DNA of 64,000 bases, from NCBI GenBank assembly GCA_964019425.1, contig OZ025810.1, positions 992,001-1,056,000 on the forward strand. The letters run 5' to 3'. Positions within the stretch are counted from its first letter, which is position 1. Every line of letters starts with the position of its first letter. Made by a program: the position numbers and the translations under genes. Below the pieces are notes generated by a model, which worked only from the letters and a program-made list of their open reading frames with translations, was not told the DNA's origin and ran no database searches. The stretch is from Flectonema sp. DT1601 (Eukaryota > Euglenozoa > Diplonemea > Diplonemida > Diplonemidae). Below, piece by piece: positions 1 through 8,620 of the stretch.

Positions 1-372
1 GTTCAGAGAGATTCATTTGCACCGGGTTTTCAACCTTATCTTATCAATGCTGATTTTATATACGCTCCGACATCAACAAATAGAAAACATCCAGTCTCCG
101 CAAAGAGTTGTTTTACATTGTGGTTCCTCTCAGCTAAAGGAGTCCACAGCGTTAATCTACTTCACCATGATGAAGGGGTTTATCATACTTGGGTACACGC
201 TCTTGAAGTCATTCGATCTATCAACAGACCTGGTGATAGAAATTACTCCGAAAATGCTTATAAACGACCTGTTGTAAGAGCTCAGAACAAATCTGCTGTT
301 CCAGAGGCAACTGATCAGAAACCTGTACCTATTCCTGCTGGAGGACGTGCTACTCATGGAAGGTATGTGTAG
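1..372 (+). CDS. 3' end of a PH-like domain protein (partial)
   Basis: The reading frame is open from base 1 to a TAG at 370-372, so this is the C-terminal 123 residues of a gene starting left of the window. The segment TLWFLSAKGVHSVNLL followed by YHTWVHALEVI resembles the last beta strands and C-terminal helix of a PH-like domain, where one Trp in the helix is nearly invariant. That suggests phosphoinositide or protein binding at membranes. The last ~40 residues (Pro, Ala, basic) look disordered. The family call rests on a short motif; the rest of the protein is not visible. Confidence 0.6.
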   Translation, partial: VQRDSFAPGFQPYLINADFIYAPTSTNRKHPVSAKSCFTLWFLSAKGVHSVNLLHHDEGVYHTWVHALEVIRSINRPGDRNYSENAYKRPVVRAQNKSAVPEATDQKPVPIPAGGRATHGRYV

Positions 373-719
373 TTTCTTGTGCTTATGCGAGGATGTGGGA
401 AAAAAAAAAAAAATTTTTTTTTTTTAATAAATAAAACAGCTCACCTCGATTTAAACCTCCGGTTCACGGTTATTGAAAAAAAAAAAATTCACAACTGTTT
501 TCGTGAAAATAGAATTTTTTTTCAGTTTTTTTTTTATTTTTTTTTATTTGTTCCAATGTCAAAAGGCTAATTGTGACTCAAGCCCACAAACTATTTCATC
601 GCTGTAGAGTATGCGAGTTGTAGGTAGAGATTCTTATTATTATTATGTCACTTGCTGTGTGTGAGGTTTGTATACAAGACTATCATCTTTCTTAACAGTT
701 ATTCGAAGACAATGACGTG
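373..719 (+). other. intergenic spacer with acceptor and tiny uORF
   Basis: No gene. Adjoining A12 and T13 runs lie near 401-425 and further T runs near 515-550. A pyrimidine-rich stretch ends in AG at 697-698, the likely trans-splice acceptor of the next gene. An ATG-ACG-TGA uORF (712-720) overlaps the next start codon. Confidence 0.5.
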
Positions 720-2630
720 ATGCAATCTGAGCAATTGCGAGAGTTGGGTTTACGGTGTGGAGATGTGGTGCTTTTAAAAGGATTAAAAAGGGAAGTTTTT
801 CAATTTTTAAATGGACGACAAGGAGTTGTTGTTGGATACCGAGACTGTGCTGAACCAAACGGTCAAATTTTAGTAAAGCTTCATAATAGCGATGTGAAAC
901 AAGCATACGCAATGAGACCAGGAAATGTACAACTGCTACACCGCGTTGAAGAGCAACCAATCCAATTAAAAAACAGAATGCTACGTGAACAACGCAATAT
1001 TGAAAGCATTCAATTGCTAAATCTATCGAATACAACAGGAGGTCAATCCTTATTATGTGAACTTGAAGAAAGTATTAACATGATGGATACCGTACCAGGA
1101 GATCCATTCATCACCCAAACAGGAAATTTAAACACTAGAATCACCTTCGCTGTTATCGAAAGGTGTTGTTGGTACCTCATGGCAGCTGTAACATTACTAC
1201 TAATGACGCTAACAGCGATATCATCATTAAGACCACCAAAACATAGATGGGATCCACTGTGGAAGAATTCGACTGTAAAAAATGCATTCGAAGACGCCGC
1301 AAATACAATTGAAAATGTGCTGTCAGAACATCGGAATATCGCATTTGGAATTTCAGATGCGAATGAGGTTCTTAATCAGTTCGTTCCGATTGTCAAAAGG
1401 AGAATTGATGATTGGTTCACTGCAAGTCAAGATTGTTGTTGGGTTGAAACAGGTTGGTGTACTCCTTATGGACCAGCACCAATAAGAGTTAAATTTTGTC
1501 ACGAAGAGATAGTTGGAGTCAGCGCAGGATTTTGTCAATGTGGAGATGAACGTTTTCTTGGAAAAGCTTGTTCGCGATTACCAAAAGCATTTACTTGTAA
1601 TGAAATATGTTTTCCGAATAAGCAATCACCGAAATTTCCTTCAATACGAGAATTACGAACAGCCTCCTCGACGGAACAAAAAAAAACTGCAGTAGTCGTT
1701 TCCATTGCGACGGAAGGCAATGGAGACATGCTGGCAAACTCATTCAAATCTTTTGAATTTGCAGCAAATTATGAACTAAAGCTTCCTTACGTTGTATTTG
1801 AACCACCTGTACTACGAGGAGGTAAAGAAAGAACACAGAAATCTATTGATGACCAACGGAAACAGATATCTTCAGTGGTGTCAACCGCTGTGACGTTTAA
1901 TACAATGGATGTTGATTCGTGGGATATTCCAAAATTTATAAATAAATCGAAAATTCATTTGGTAAAGAAGAAACATGTTAGTGGAATGACTTCGATGACA
2001 TTTCGTAGGATATCACGGTTCTATACTTTATTCCTACACAGGGAGGATTCTGTTAAAGATTTTGATTACATCTGGAGGATACCTTCAGATACGTTATTCT
2101 TATGTAAATTCGGTTATAACCCTATAGACTTATTGTCAACACTTGGAAAACAAATTGGATTTACAATGGTTGAATGGTCTCCTGCAGCAACATCTGTTGA
2201 CTTTCAACCAGTAGCTAGTAATTGGGTGTTTCGTGAGGGAATTGGAGATGAAAACCTTTACAGAAGAGGGACGACTAATAAATCTGAATTGACGGGTTGT
2301 CAATTTCATGCTTCATCTTTGATAATGTCAACGAGATTTTTATCATCAAAGAAATACAACTTATTAGTTTCAGGAGCTGATCGAAAGGGTGGAATATTTT
2401 ACCATCGTTGGTCAGAAACTCTTATTCAGTCATTCGCAATTATTTCACTTTTAAAAACATCTGATTTGTTTTATTTGGAATCCTCTGCGGTTGCTTCTCC
2501 ATCAATATATCACGTTCCAAGTGATAACACAAGTTGTGAGGCAGATACTCCTCATGTCAATACACAGTTTTCTAACAAGTATAACAATCCTTGTGTCGAT
2601 GCTTTTGTTGACTTAGCAAAGCTACCGTAA
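720..2630 (+). CDS. GT15 (Ktr/Mnt-type) mannosyltransferase-like membrane protein
   Basis: A 636-residue type II membrane protein. Residues ~10-75 form a cytosolic SH3-like module (LNGRQGVVVGY, ILVKLHN, MRPGNVQLL). A transmembrane segment follows at ~150-170, then a Cys-rich EGF-like stretch (~235-300). The lumenal domain (~320-600) matches glycosyltransferase family 15: FDYIWRIPSDTLFLCKFGYNP corresponds to the yeast Kre2 YWRVEPDVKFYC region, and GGIFYHRWSETLIQSFAI to GGFFYERWGDAPVHSIAA. GT15 enzymes transfer alpha-1,2-mannose from GDP-mannose to secretory glycans in the Golgi. The ATG at 720 is preferred over the in-frame GTG at 717, and an acceptor AG lies 22 nt upstream. The cytosolic module and the EGF-like insert are not part of the usual fungal architecture. 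Enzyme family is fairly sure, acceptor substrate unknown. Confidence 0.75.
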   Translation: MQSEQLRELGLRCGDVVLLKGLKREVFQFLNGRQGVVVGYRDCAEPNGQILVKLHNSDVKQAYAMRPGNVQLLHRVEEQPIQLKNRMLREQRNIESIQLLNLSNTTGGQSLLCELEESINMMDTVPGDPFITQTGNLNTRITFAVIERCCWYLMAAVTLLLMTLTAISSLRPPKHRWDPLWKNSTVKNAFEDAANTIENVLSEHRNIAFGISDANEVLNQFVPIVKRRIDDWFTASQDCCWVETGWCTPYGPAPIRVKFCHEEIVGVSAGFCQCGDERFLGKACSRLPKAFTCNEICFPNKQSPKFPSIRELRTASSTEQKKTAVVVSIATEGNGDMLANSFKSFEFAANYELKLPYVVFEPPVLRGGKERTQKSIDDQRKQISSVVSTAVTFNTMDVDSWDIPKFINKSKIHLVKKKHVSGMTSMTFRRISRFYTLFLHREDSVKDFDYIWRIPSDTLFLCKFGYNPIDLLSTLGKQIGFTMVEWSPAATSVDFQPVASNWVFREGIGDENLYRRGTTNKSELTGCQFHASSLIMSTRFLSSKKYNLLVSGADRKGGIFYHRWSETLIQSFAIISLLKTSDLFYLESSAVASPSIYHVPSDNTSCEADTPHVNTQFSNKYNNPCVDAFVDLAKLP

Positions 2631-2887
2631 GGACGACTGTCAGAGTAAAAGAAGTAGTCAGTTAATGTCAATTTTTTCTTTTCTTTTTTTTCCGCGGATC
2701 ATTTTTGAATTATTAAAAAAAACAACTGAAGCAGTTGGACACAAATAACGGTAACGAGAGAAGTTAAATTGCACTTGTATTGTGTGTGCTTTTTTTTTTT
2801 TTAAAAAAAAGAATTCTCTTTTTTTTTTTTTTTTTTTTGAATGAAACATCACTTTGTACACAAAACAAGGATGAGAACTCAAAATAA

Positions 2888-3562
2888 ATGTCGGAAATCG
2901 TAGCAAACCCAACATGTGAACTCCAGAAGAACTTGAGATTCGGGTTGGGATTAATCGGTAACGAAATGGGATGGATTTGCTGTAACAATAAAGAATTAGC
3001 AGAGCCACATAGCATCCTACCCAGAGTCACTTACCTGACAAGACTTAAGACTGAATTGGGTGTTGTATTTTTTGATGGTAGCTGTGGAGTGCCTGTGTTC
3101 TCACCAGCTATTAACAGAACACTTGATGATTGGTGGGAAGAAAGCCTCAATCATGGTTGGCCAAGCTTCAGAGACCCAGAAGTACTCTGGGGTAATGTGA
3201 TAAGAAAACCAAACGGTGAAATTATAAGCAGCTGCGGAACCCACCTTGGTCACGACATACCTGATGAGAACGGTCCGAGATACTGCATTAATCTATTGTG
3301 TATTTCTGGTAGATCATCGAACTTGACTGCTACCAACAGTGAGATACGTTCCGATATTACGTCATCTCAAATTGTTAAAGAACGATACCAACTACAGAAT
3401 GCTACTGACCAGTTTCAAATTGGTACTATGCCACAACATGCATCGTTTAGCTTTGTTGTTATTGCAATCATAGTTTTGGTTGTTTGGATGGTTGGAGTTT
3501 GGATTTTCTTACAGAAAAAAAAGAGATCGATGAACGCTGAATATAAATCTTTGAAAATATGA
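2888..3562 (+). CDS. membrane-anchored MsrB-like methionine sulfoxide reductase
   Basis: 224 residues. The core (~58-140) carries MsrB signatures: GVPVFSP, HGWPSF, SSCGTHLGHDIPDENG and RYCIN. In MsrB enzymes the RYCxN Cys (here Cys133) attacks methionine-R-sulfoxide and the Cys before xHLGH (here Cys116) resolves it, so both redox cysteines are present. The structural Zn CxxC pairs of many MsrBs are not evident. A hydrophobic segment (~187-208, VVIAIIVLVVWMVGVWIF) and a basic tail follow. There is no obvious signal peptide, so the catalytic domain may face the cytosol; NxT sites would matter only if it were lumenal. The start follows a T20 run at 2819-2838. Confidence 0.7.
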   Translation: MSEIVANPTCELQKNLRFGLGLIGNEMGWICCNNKELAEPHSILPRVTYLTRLKTELGVVFFDGSCGVPVFSPAINRTLDDWWEESLNHGWPSFRDPEVLWGNVIRKPNGEIISSCGTHLGHDIPDENGPRYCINLLCISGRSSNLTATNSEIRSDITSSQIVKERYQLQNATDQFQIGTMPQHASFSFVVIAIIVLVVWMVGVWIFLQKKKRSMNAEYKSLKI

Positions 3563-3728
3563 AGACCCCCTTCAGTTAACTCAGATTTCTACTATACCAA
3601 ACATTAGTTTTGTTTTGTTTTTTGTTTTGTTGTTTGTATCGGTGACTTGATGCAACCTTCCTTTGTAACTGACTGGATATTAAACAAACGGGGGGCTCAC
3701 CATTACTTGAGATGTTGTTTTTAGAATC

Positions 3729-3762
<34 letters not shown>

Positions 3763-3893
3763 AAGTTACTCTGACAAAGTGTCGTGTATGATATCTCTTA
3801 AAAAAAAAAATTTTTTTTTTTTTTTGTGGTATTGTTTTTTTACTTCAATTATCATTACTTTCCACCCCTTTCAATTAGAAGCTTTCATTGTTA

Positions 3894-4619
3894 ATGACAA
3901 ACGGGCTATCTGTAACAGGTAAACCATGCTCTACATACTCTGAAACGATAGCTGCTGATGAACGTGCTTATGAAAACACTACGTGGACGAAGACAAAGGA
4001 AGAATTACATAGAGACATTAGTAGTGTTATTGAAACAGAAAGACAAAAAGAAAGGTTAAGAAATCAAAGACGGGCAGAACAAAACCAATTACCCAACAAT
4101 GACAGTACAACAACAACAACCATTACAGTGTATGACATACCAGGTGAAGAGGTTAAGGGATCAGCTATTATTGAACAGCTGGAGATAAAGATGGGAAAGG
4201 ATGACCTCGACATCAAACAAATGAAATGGAATGGTTCTCATTTAGCATATTTAATTTTTAATTCATCTGAAGGTGTTGAGAAGGTTATGGAAGAATTCGG
4301 AGAGAAGTCATTCGACGATTTCAAGATTGAAAGATGGTTTCCTTCCAGTAAAAGAGTAAGTACACCATCAAGTACTCGCTCAACCGTAGCGGGAACACCG
4401 CAATCAGACGACAGTAGTTCGAGCACTCGTCGCAGACCTGATATCCGTGCTTTCACAAGATTAGTAACTGGAACCACAAATACAAATAATTACTTGTTAA
4501 AAAAGAATAAACAAGGTGCCGAGGCGAATCGTCTCCGACGAGAAGCAGAAGCCAAGGCTAAGGAATTTCCTGATTCTCCTCCATCCTTGGCAAATGATAA
4601 CAGCAGTAGCGCAACTTAA
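3894..4619 (+). CDS. RRM-like domain protein with basic, Ser-rich tail
   Basis: 241 residues from ATG 3894, 15 nt after a CAATTAG acceptor; an in-frame TTG at 3888 is unlikely to be used. Residues ~30-70 are charged and helical (REL and RRAEQ runs), followed by a Thr-rich linker. Residues ~77-150 (TITVYDIP, then HLAYLIFNSSEGVEKVMEEF, then FKIERWF) have the beta-alpha-beta spacing of an RNA-recognition motif, but the aromatic RNP residues are weak. The C-terminus is Ser/Thr/Arg-rich with a helical REAEAKAKEF segment. Possible RNA-associated protein; no specific family recognised. Confidence 0.6.
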   Translation: MTNGLSVTGKPCSTYSETIAADERAYENTTWTKTKEELHRDISSVIETERQKERLRNQRRAEQNQLPNNDSTTTTTITVYDIPGEEVKGSAIIEQLEIKMGKDDLDIKQMKWNGSHLAYLIFNSSEGVEKVMEEFGEKSFDDFKIERWFPSSKRVSTPSSTRSTVAGTPQSDDSSSSTRRRPDIRAFTRLVTGTTNTNNYLLKKNKQGAEANRLRREAEAKAKEFPDSPPSLANDNSSSAT

Positions 4620-4972
4620 AAGTAGAAATTTCTTATACATAATTTTTTTTTAAATTTCTGTTTTTTTGCTACTTCGAAGGCTAGTATCTCTGCTACCATA
4701 CGAACAGATATGCATCGTATCAACTGCCCTGCGTAGAGTTCTTTTAAATGGAGGATTCCGCGGCCGTGATAGTACGTGCGCACACAGTAGACGGAAATAA
4801 TTCTTAGCTAATCTCATCAAATATTTAGAGATCAAAAAAAAAGAAAAAAAAAAAAGAATTATTCCCTGATACTGTGACTATAGTATATACTTTGAAAACT
4901 GCCAACAGGCGCCAGTCTGACACTGGAATTGGTTGGTTGGTTAAGGTGACAGCCGTGGTGATGCTGTTATCG

Positions 4973-5012
<40 letters not shown>

Positions 5013-5301
5013 GTTATTATTTTTTTTTTTTTTAATTGTTGGCTTTGCTTCCCTTCAAGTTTCATTCAACTAAGGGTCATGCTTTGATAGTTTTTGGTAA
5101 GCACACACCTTCGCTCTCCACATCAATATTTATTTTTGGCTTTGATCAATGACCATGAAGAGGAATTATAAATAAGTTAGGGAAAAAAAAAAAAAAAAAA
5201 AAGCACGTTCAGATCATGTGTCTAATTTGGAACTTTCCAACCCGCTCTCGTAGTATGGCTTTTTTTTTTTTTTTTTTTTTTTTTTTTTGAAACTATCAAA
5301 A

Positions 5302-5332
<31 letters not shown>

Positions 5333-7902
5333 GCAACAATGCTATGGTTGGCTTATTCAGAATGAATCCTAACTGTTGTACAGAAATAAAAAAAAAAATT
5401 AAAAAAAAAAAAGTTGAAAAGATAATTTTATAAAGCTCATACCCCTAGTGTTGGCTGTTGGTCAGATTCTCGAAATTTTATTCACTCTATAGTTTAACCC
5501 TTATCCCCCGCAAGGAAAAAAAAAAAAAAAAAGTTTGCGTTTAAAAAAAAAATTGAAAATACTGACAAGCGAGTTTACCAATTTACAGGTCAGTCTCGAA
5601 GTGGGTTTTCTTTCTTCGTGTGTATTATCCTCGTTCCCTTCGTTAAGTTTTCCCCTTAGCTGTGCACGAGTCTTTACTTTTCTTCGTATTTTATTATTCT
5701 TTTGGGACTTTCTCTGCTACCCACGTCAAAGGTTTTTTCTCCGTTGCTTGCTGCAAAAAAACAGTTTAGGAGGGACTCTCAGAAGAGCCCTTTGAGTGTC
5801 TACCTAACCGATACTCGGTGGTCTGATGGACTTGATAACTAACTAGAATGAACTGCATATCTGTTGTGTCCAGTTAATTTCATAACAAACTGAGAGAACA
5901 AAGACAGCCGCAAAGGAACACAACGGGTGTTACCACCTGTTACATTTTACCTTACTGCAGGTGAACAGAAACACACCACACCTCCAACCAGACAAAAAAG
6001 TAAAGTTTTGGGGAGTCCCGGCGGATAATCTCTTTTTAATTTCTTTTTATTTTTTTTCTTATTATAATTACAGAAGGTATTCCCTGATTGGAAGGATCAG
6101 GTAAGGTGAAAGGCTGTTTTCCATCGTATGCATCATTCTTCGATGATGCTCGAGTCCTGTGGCTGTGGGTTCTCTCTAGTTTAAGTTTAACAGCTTAATA
6201 ACTAACGGAAGAAGAGATCACATGGAGACTCCGACTAAAAGGTTACGGTCTACTTAAAGGGGATTAATAGAGTTTTCTCTTTGTGTTTTCCTTTTTTTTT
6301 TTTTTTTTTTTAATTGGTTGCCGAAAGTATTTCAGCAACACTCCGTGGCGTGAAGGGTAGGAATTCTAATGGTTTTTTTTTTTTTTTTTTTTTTTTTACT
6401 GAAAAACTGTTTTTTTTCTCTCTCGATAACAACCCCTTAGTAAAAACGATCTCCATGATCTTACGTAGTTCAATTGGCAAACATACATGCCAACCCTTTT
6501 GTTTATGGATTACAGGTCCGAAAGGACTGCAATAATTGTGTGATGGCAATGGTAGATTAATACCACCTGCTGTCTTTAATCAAAGGCAGTGCAGTTTAGT
6601 ATCCAATAGGAAGGAACATTGAAGTCTGAAGTTGTGACTTTTGTGAGAATTCATATGTTCTTCATTTTTGGCGTCTTGGAAGAGAGAAGAAAGGGGAGGG
6701 AAAGAAAAAAAAAAAAAAAAAAAAAAAAAATTGAGAATATTTTTTTATTTCAACAGAACCTACCTCTTGCCTGCTGGGTCTTTAGAAGGTTTTTGCTAGT
6801 TTTTCTTTTTCTTTATTCTTTTTTTTTTTCCATCAGTTCCCTACTTTTTTTTTCTTCTACATCCATGACAAAGTGATATATAATAATGATTTTGAGGTAC
6901 ACATCGCTTCTCCCGTTGCACCCCAATTCTTTTTTTTTTTTTTTTTCATTTTTTTTTTTATAGTTTTACTTTACACGGTTCACGGTTTTCTTGTTTGATT
7001 TGAAAAAAAAACATGTAAAAGCCTGCGTTCTGAAATCATAGAGAGACTTTAGAATGTATTTTTTGCCCACACATGTTCGTTTTTTTTTATTTTATATTTA
7101 TTTATTTTTTTGTTTTTTTTATTTTTTAGAAAATCATAGTAATAAGCTTAAAAGTTAAATAATGGCAGTGATGTATTTTTACTCTTTCACTCCACAAGGC
7201 GAGTTGCCTTGCATGATTCGGTGGTGTGTGTGTGTGTGTGTTTTTTTTCTCTTCTTCTTCTTTTTTTTTTTTTTTTTTCCCGTTTATTCTAAACGATGAA
7301 TAGGAACCCGAAAACAAACAGAAAAAAAAAAAAAAAGAAAGAAAGAAATGAAAAATAAAAAAAATGAGAAATAAGAAACCATTTTTAAAAAAAAAAAAAA
7401 AAAAAAAAAAAGCTAATATCATCGTGGAACTTGGAACTCTGAATAGAGAGGAGAAGAAAAAAAATAAAATAAAATAACAACCTTGCGCGAAATGACCGAA
7501 AAAAAAACAAAAAAAAACAAAATTAAAAATAGACGTAGAAAAAAAAAACAACAAGCAGTCTTCAGGTATCTTGCATCATTCAGAGTGCTTGTTACCACTT
7601 AGGAGTTTGCTCGCACCGTGGTTCTTTCCCAAAAAAAAAAAATTTAAAAAAAAAAAAAAAAAAACATTTTTAAAAAAAAGGAAGCAAATAAATCAAAAAA
7701 AAAAAAAAAAAAAAAAAAAAACGAATAATTTTGTCTAAATTGTTCGACACACACAATTATGTATTTTCTTTCCAAAAAACAGGATAAATTAACACCGCAG
7801 TTCTGTTGATATCATCAAATTATTTATAATAATTAATGATAACTTGGTTAATAAAACTTAATACTAATATTACACACACTAACATATTTAGGTTTGCTAA
7901 AT
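4620..7902 (+). other. 3.3 kb non-coding stretch rich in A/T runs
   Basis: No credible gene. T runs of 20-30 nt occur near 4977-5007, 5260-5288, 5307-5332 and 6370-6398; A runs near 5181-5200, 6705-6730, 7390-7411 and 7698-7721. A (TG)n stretch lies at ~7213-7231. Two short hairpins stand out: 6083-6101 (CCTGAT/ATCAGG) and 6567-6594 (11 pairs with a 2-nt bulge). The acceptor for the histone gene is the TATTTAG ending near 7891. Confidence 0.6.
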
Positions 7903-8208
7903 ATGCCTTTACGGAAGACGAAAGTCCCAATGCAAAAAGTCAAACGGCCGGTGAGTAGGCCACGGCCAAAGACGAACGTACCAAGAAGGCTTCCAAAAGC
8001 TGCGATAAGGAGGTTGTGCCTGCGTGCGGGATGGACAAGGGTTCGTTCTAACACATACGATGAGATAAGATGCCTTGTAAAGAATATTACTAAGAATATA
8101 GTACTGACATCTGAACGACTCGCTAACATACGGGGGAGAAGAACGATTAAAACTGCTGACATAGTCGCAGGTTGTGAGGCTCTCGGAAAGAAAGTTTATC
8201 TACCCTAG
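7903..8208 (+). CDS. divergent histone H4-like protein
   Basis: 101 residues from ATG 7903 (the frame opens at a TTG nine bases earlier). A basic Pro-rich tail of ~30 residues precedes a histone fold: LPKAAIRRLCLRAGWTRV aligns with H4 GITKPAIRRLARRGGVKRI, YDEIR with YEETR, GRRTIKTADIV with KRKTVTAMDVV, and KKVYLP with RTLYGFGG. A few extra residues sit before the RRTIK loop and the canonical C-terminal GFGG is lost. It is too diverged to be the bulk replication-dependent H4; a variant or specialised chromatin protein is more likely. One copy of the dispersed hairpin element begins 52 nt after its stop. Confidence 0.75.
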   Translation: MPLRKTKVPMQKVKRPVSRPRPKTNVPRRLPKAAIRRLCLRAGWTRVRSNTYDEIRCLVKNITKNIVLTSERLANIRGRRTIKTADIVAGCEALGKKVYLP

Positions 8209-8620
8209 ACAGACCTGTCCTAGTAGACTTTTAATTAATGTATTATTTTTTTTTTTTTTGTACCGACGTAGTCGGAGAAGAAACTATTTAGATTGAAAGC
8301 CGTTATTTCTCATAGTCATGATTTATTTTCCCCGTGCGACAAGATTATCTCTGCGTACAACGAAACATAAGACTAATCTGAATGGTTTTTTTTTTTTTTT
8401 TTTTTTTTTTTTCCACCTCGCTAACACATTCTTTCACTCATTTTACCTAGCGAAATGTCACACTTTTTGTTTACATAGTGTTTATTTTGATTTGTGTTTT
8501 TATTTAAAAAAAAAAAATTTTTTTTTTTATATGTTTTTTATTAAAACCTATTCTTTTTTTAACAGACATATTCACACATGCAATACCAATACTAGTAAGC
8601 ATATATAACAATTAACAATT
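8209..8620 (+). other. spacer holding hairpin element copy A
   Basis: Contains T13 (to 8259), hairpin element A (8260-8412), an A11/T10 junction near 8508-8528, and an acceptor AG at 8564-8565 after TTCTTTTTTTAAC, 56 nt before the tektin start. Confidence 0.6.
8260..8412 (+). repeat. dispersed structured element, copy A (full length)
   Basis: Starts G-TAC after a T-run. A 5-bp mini-hairpin (CCGAC, GTA, GTCGG) is followed by GAGAAG and AAAC. ATTTAGATT near the left pairs with AATCTGAAT near the right, and the outer AAAC pairs with GTTT that opens the terminal T-run. About 80 nt of middle sequence closely resembles copy C. Sense to and 52 nt after the H4-like gene stop. Could be a structured RNA, a 3' UTR element, or a MITE/SINE-like repeat. 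Confidence 0.7.

Noticed and set aside
643-1035. Minus-strand frame opposite the GT15 gene, and similar shadows of other genes
   Set aside because: Antisense shadows of clear coding sequence with no domain of their own.
4673-4820. rRNA or snoRNA fragment in the island 4673-4820
   Set aside because: Some phrases recall SSU rRNA but no continuous match or fold could be defended by eye.
7126-7554. Long Phe/Lys-rich frames across A/T runs (also 23931-24392, 26627-27019, 38075-38395)
   Set aside because: They exist only because poly-T and poly-A read as Phe and Lys; flanking residues are not protein-like.
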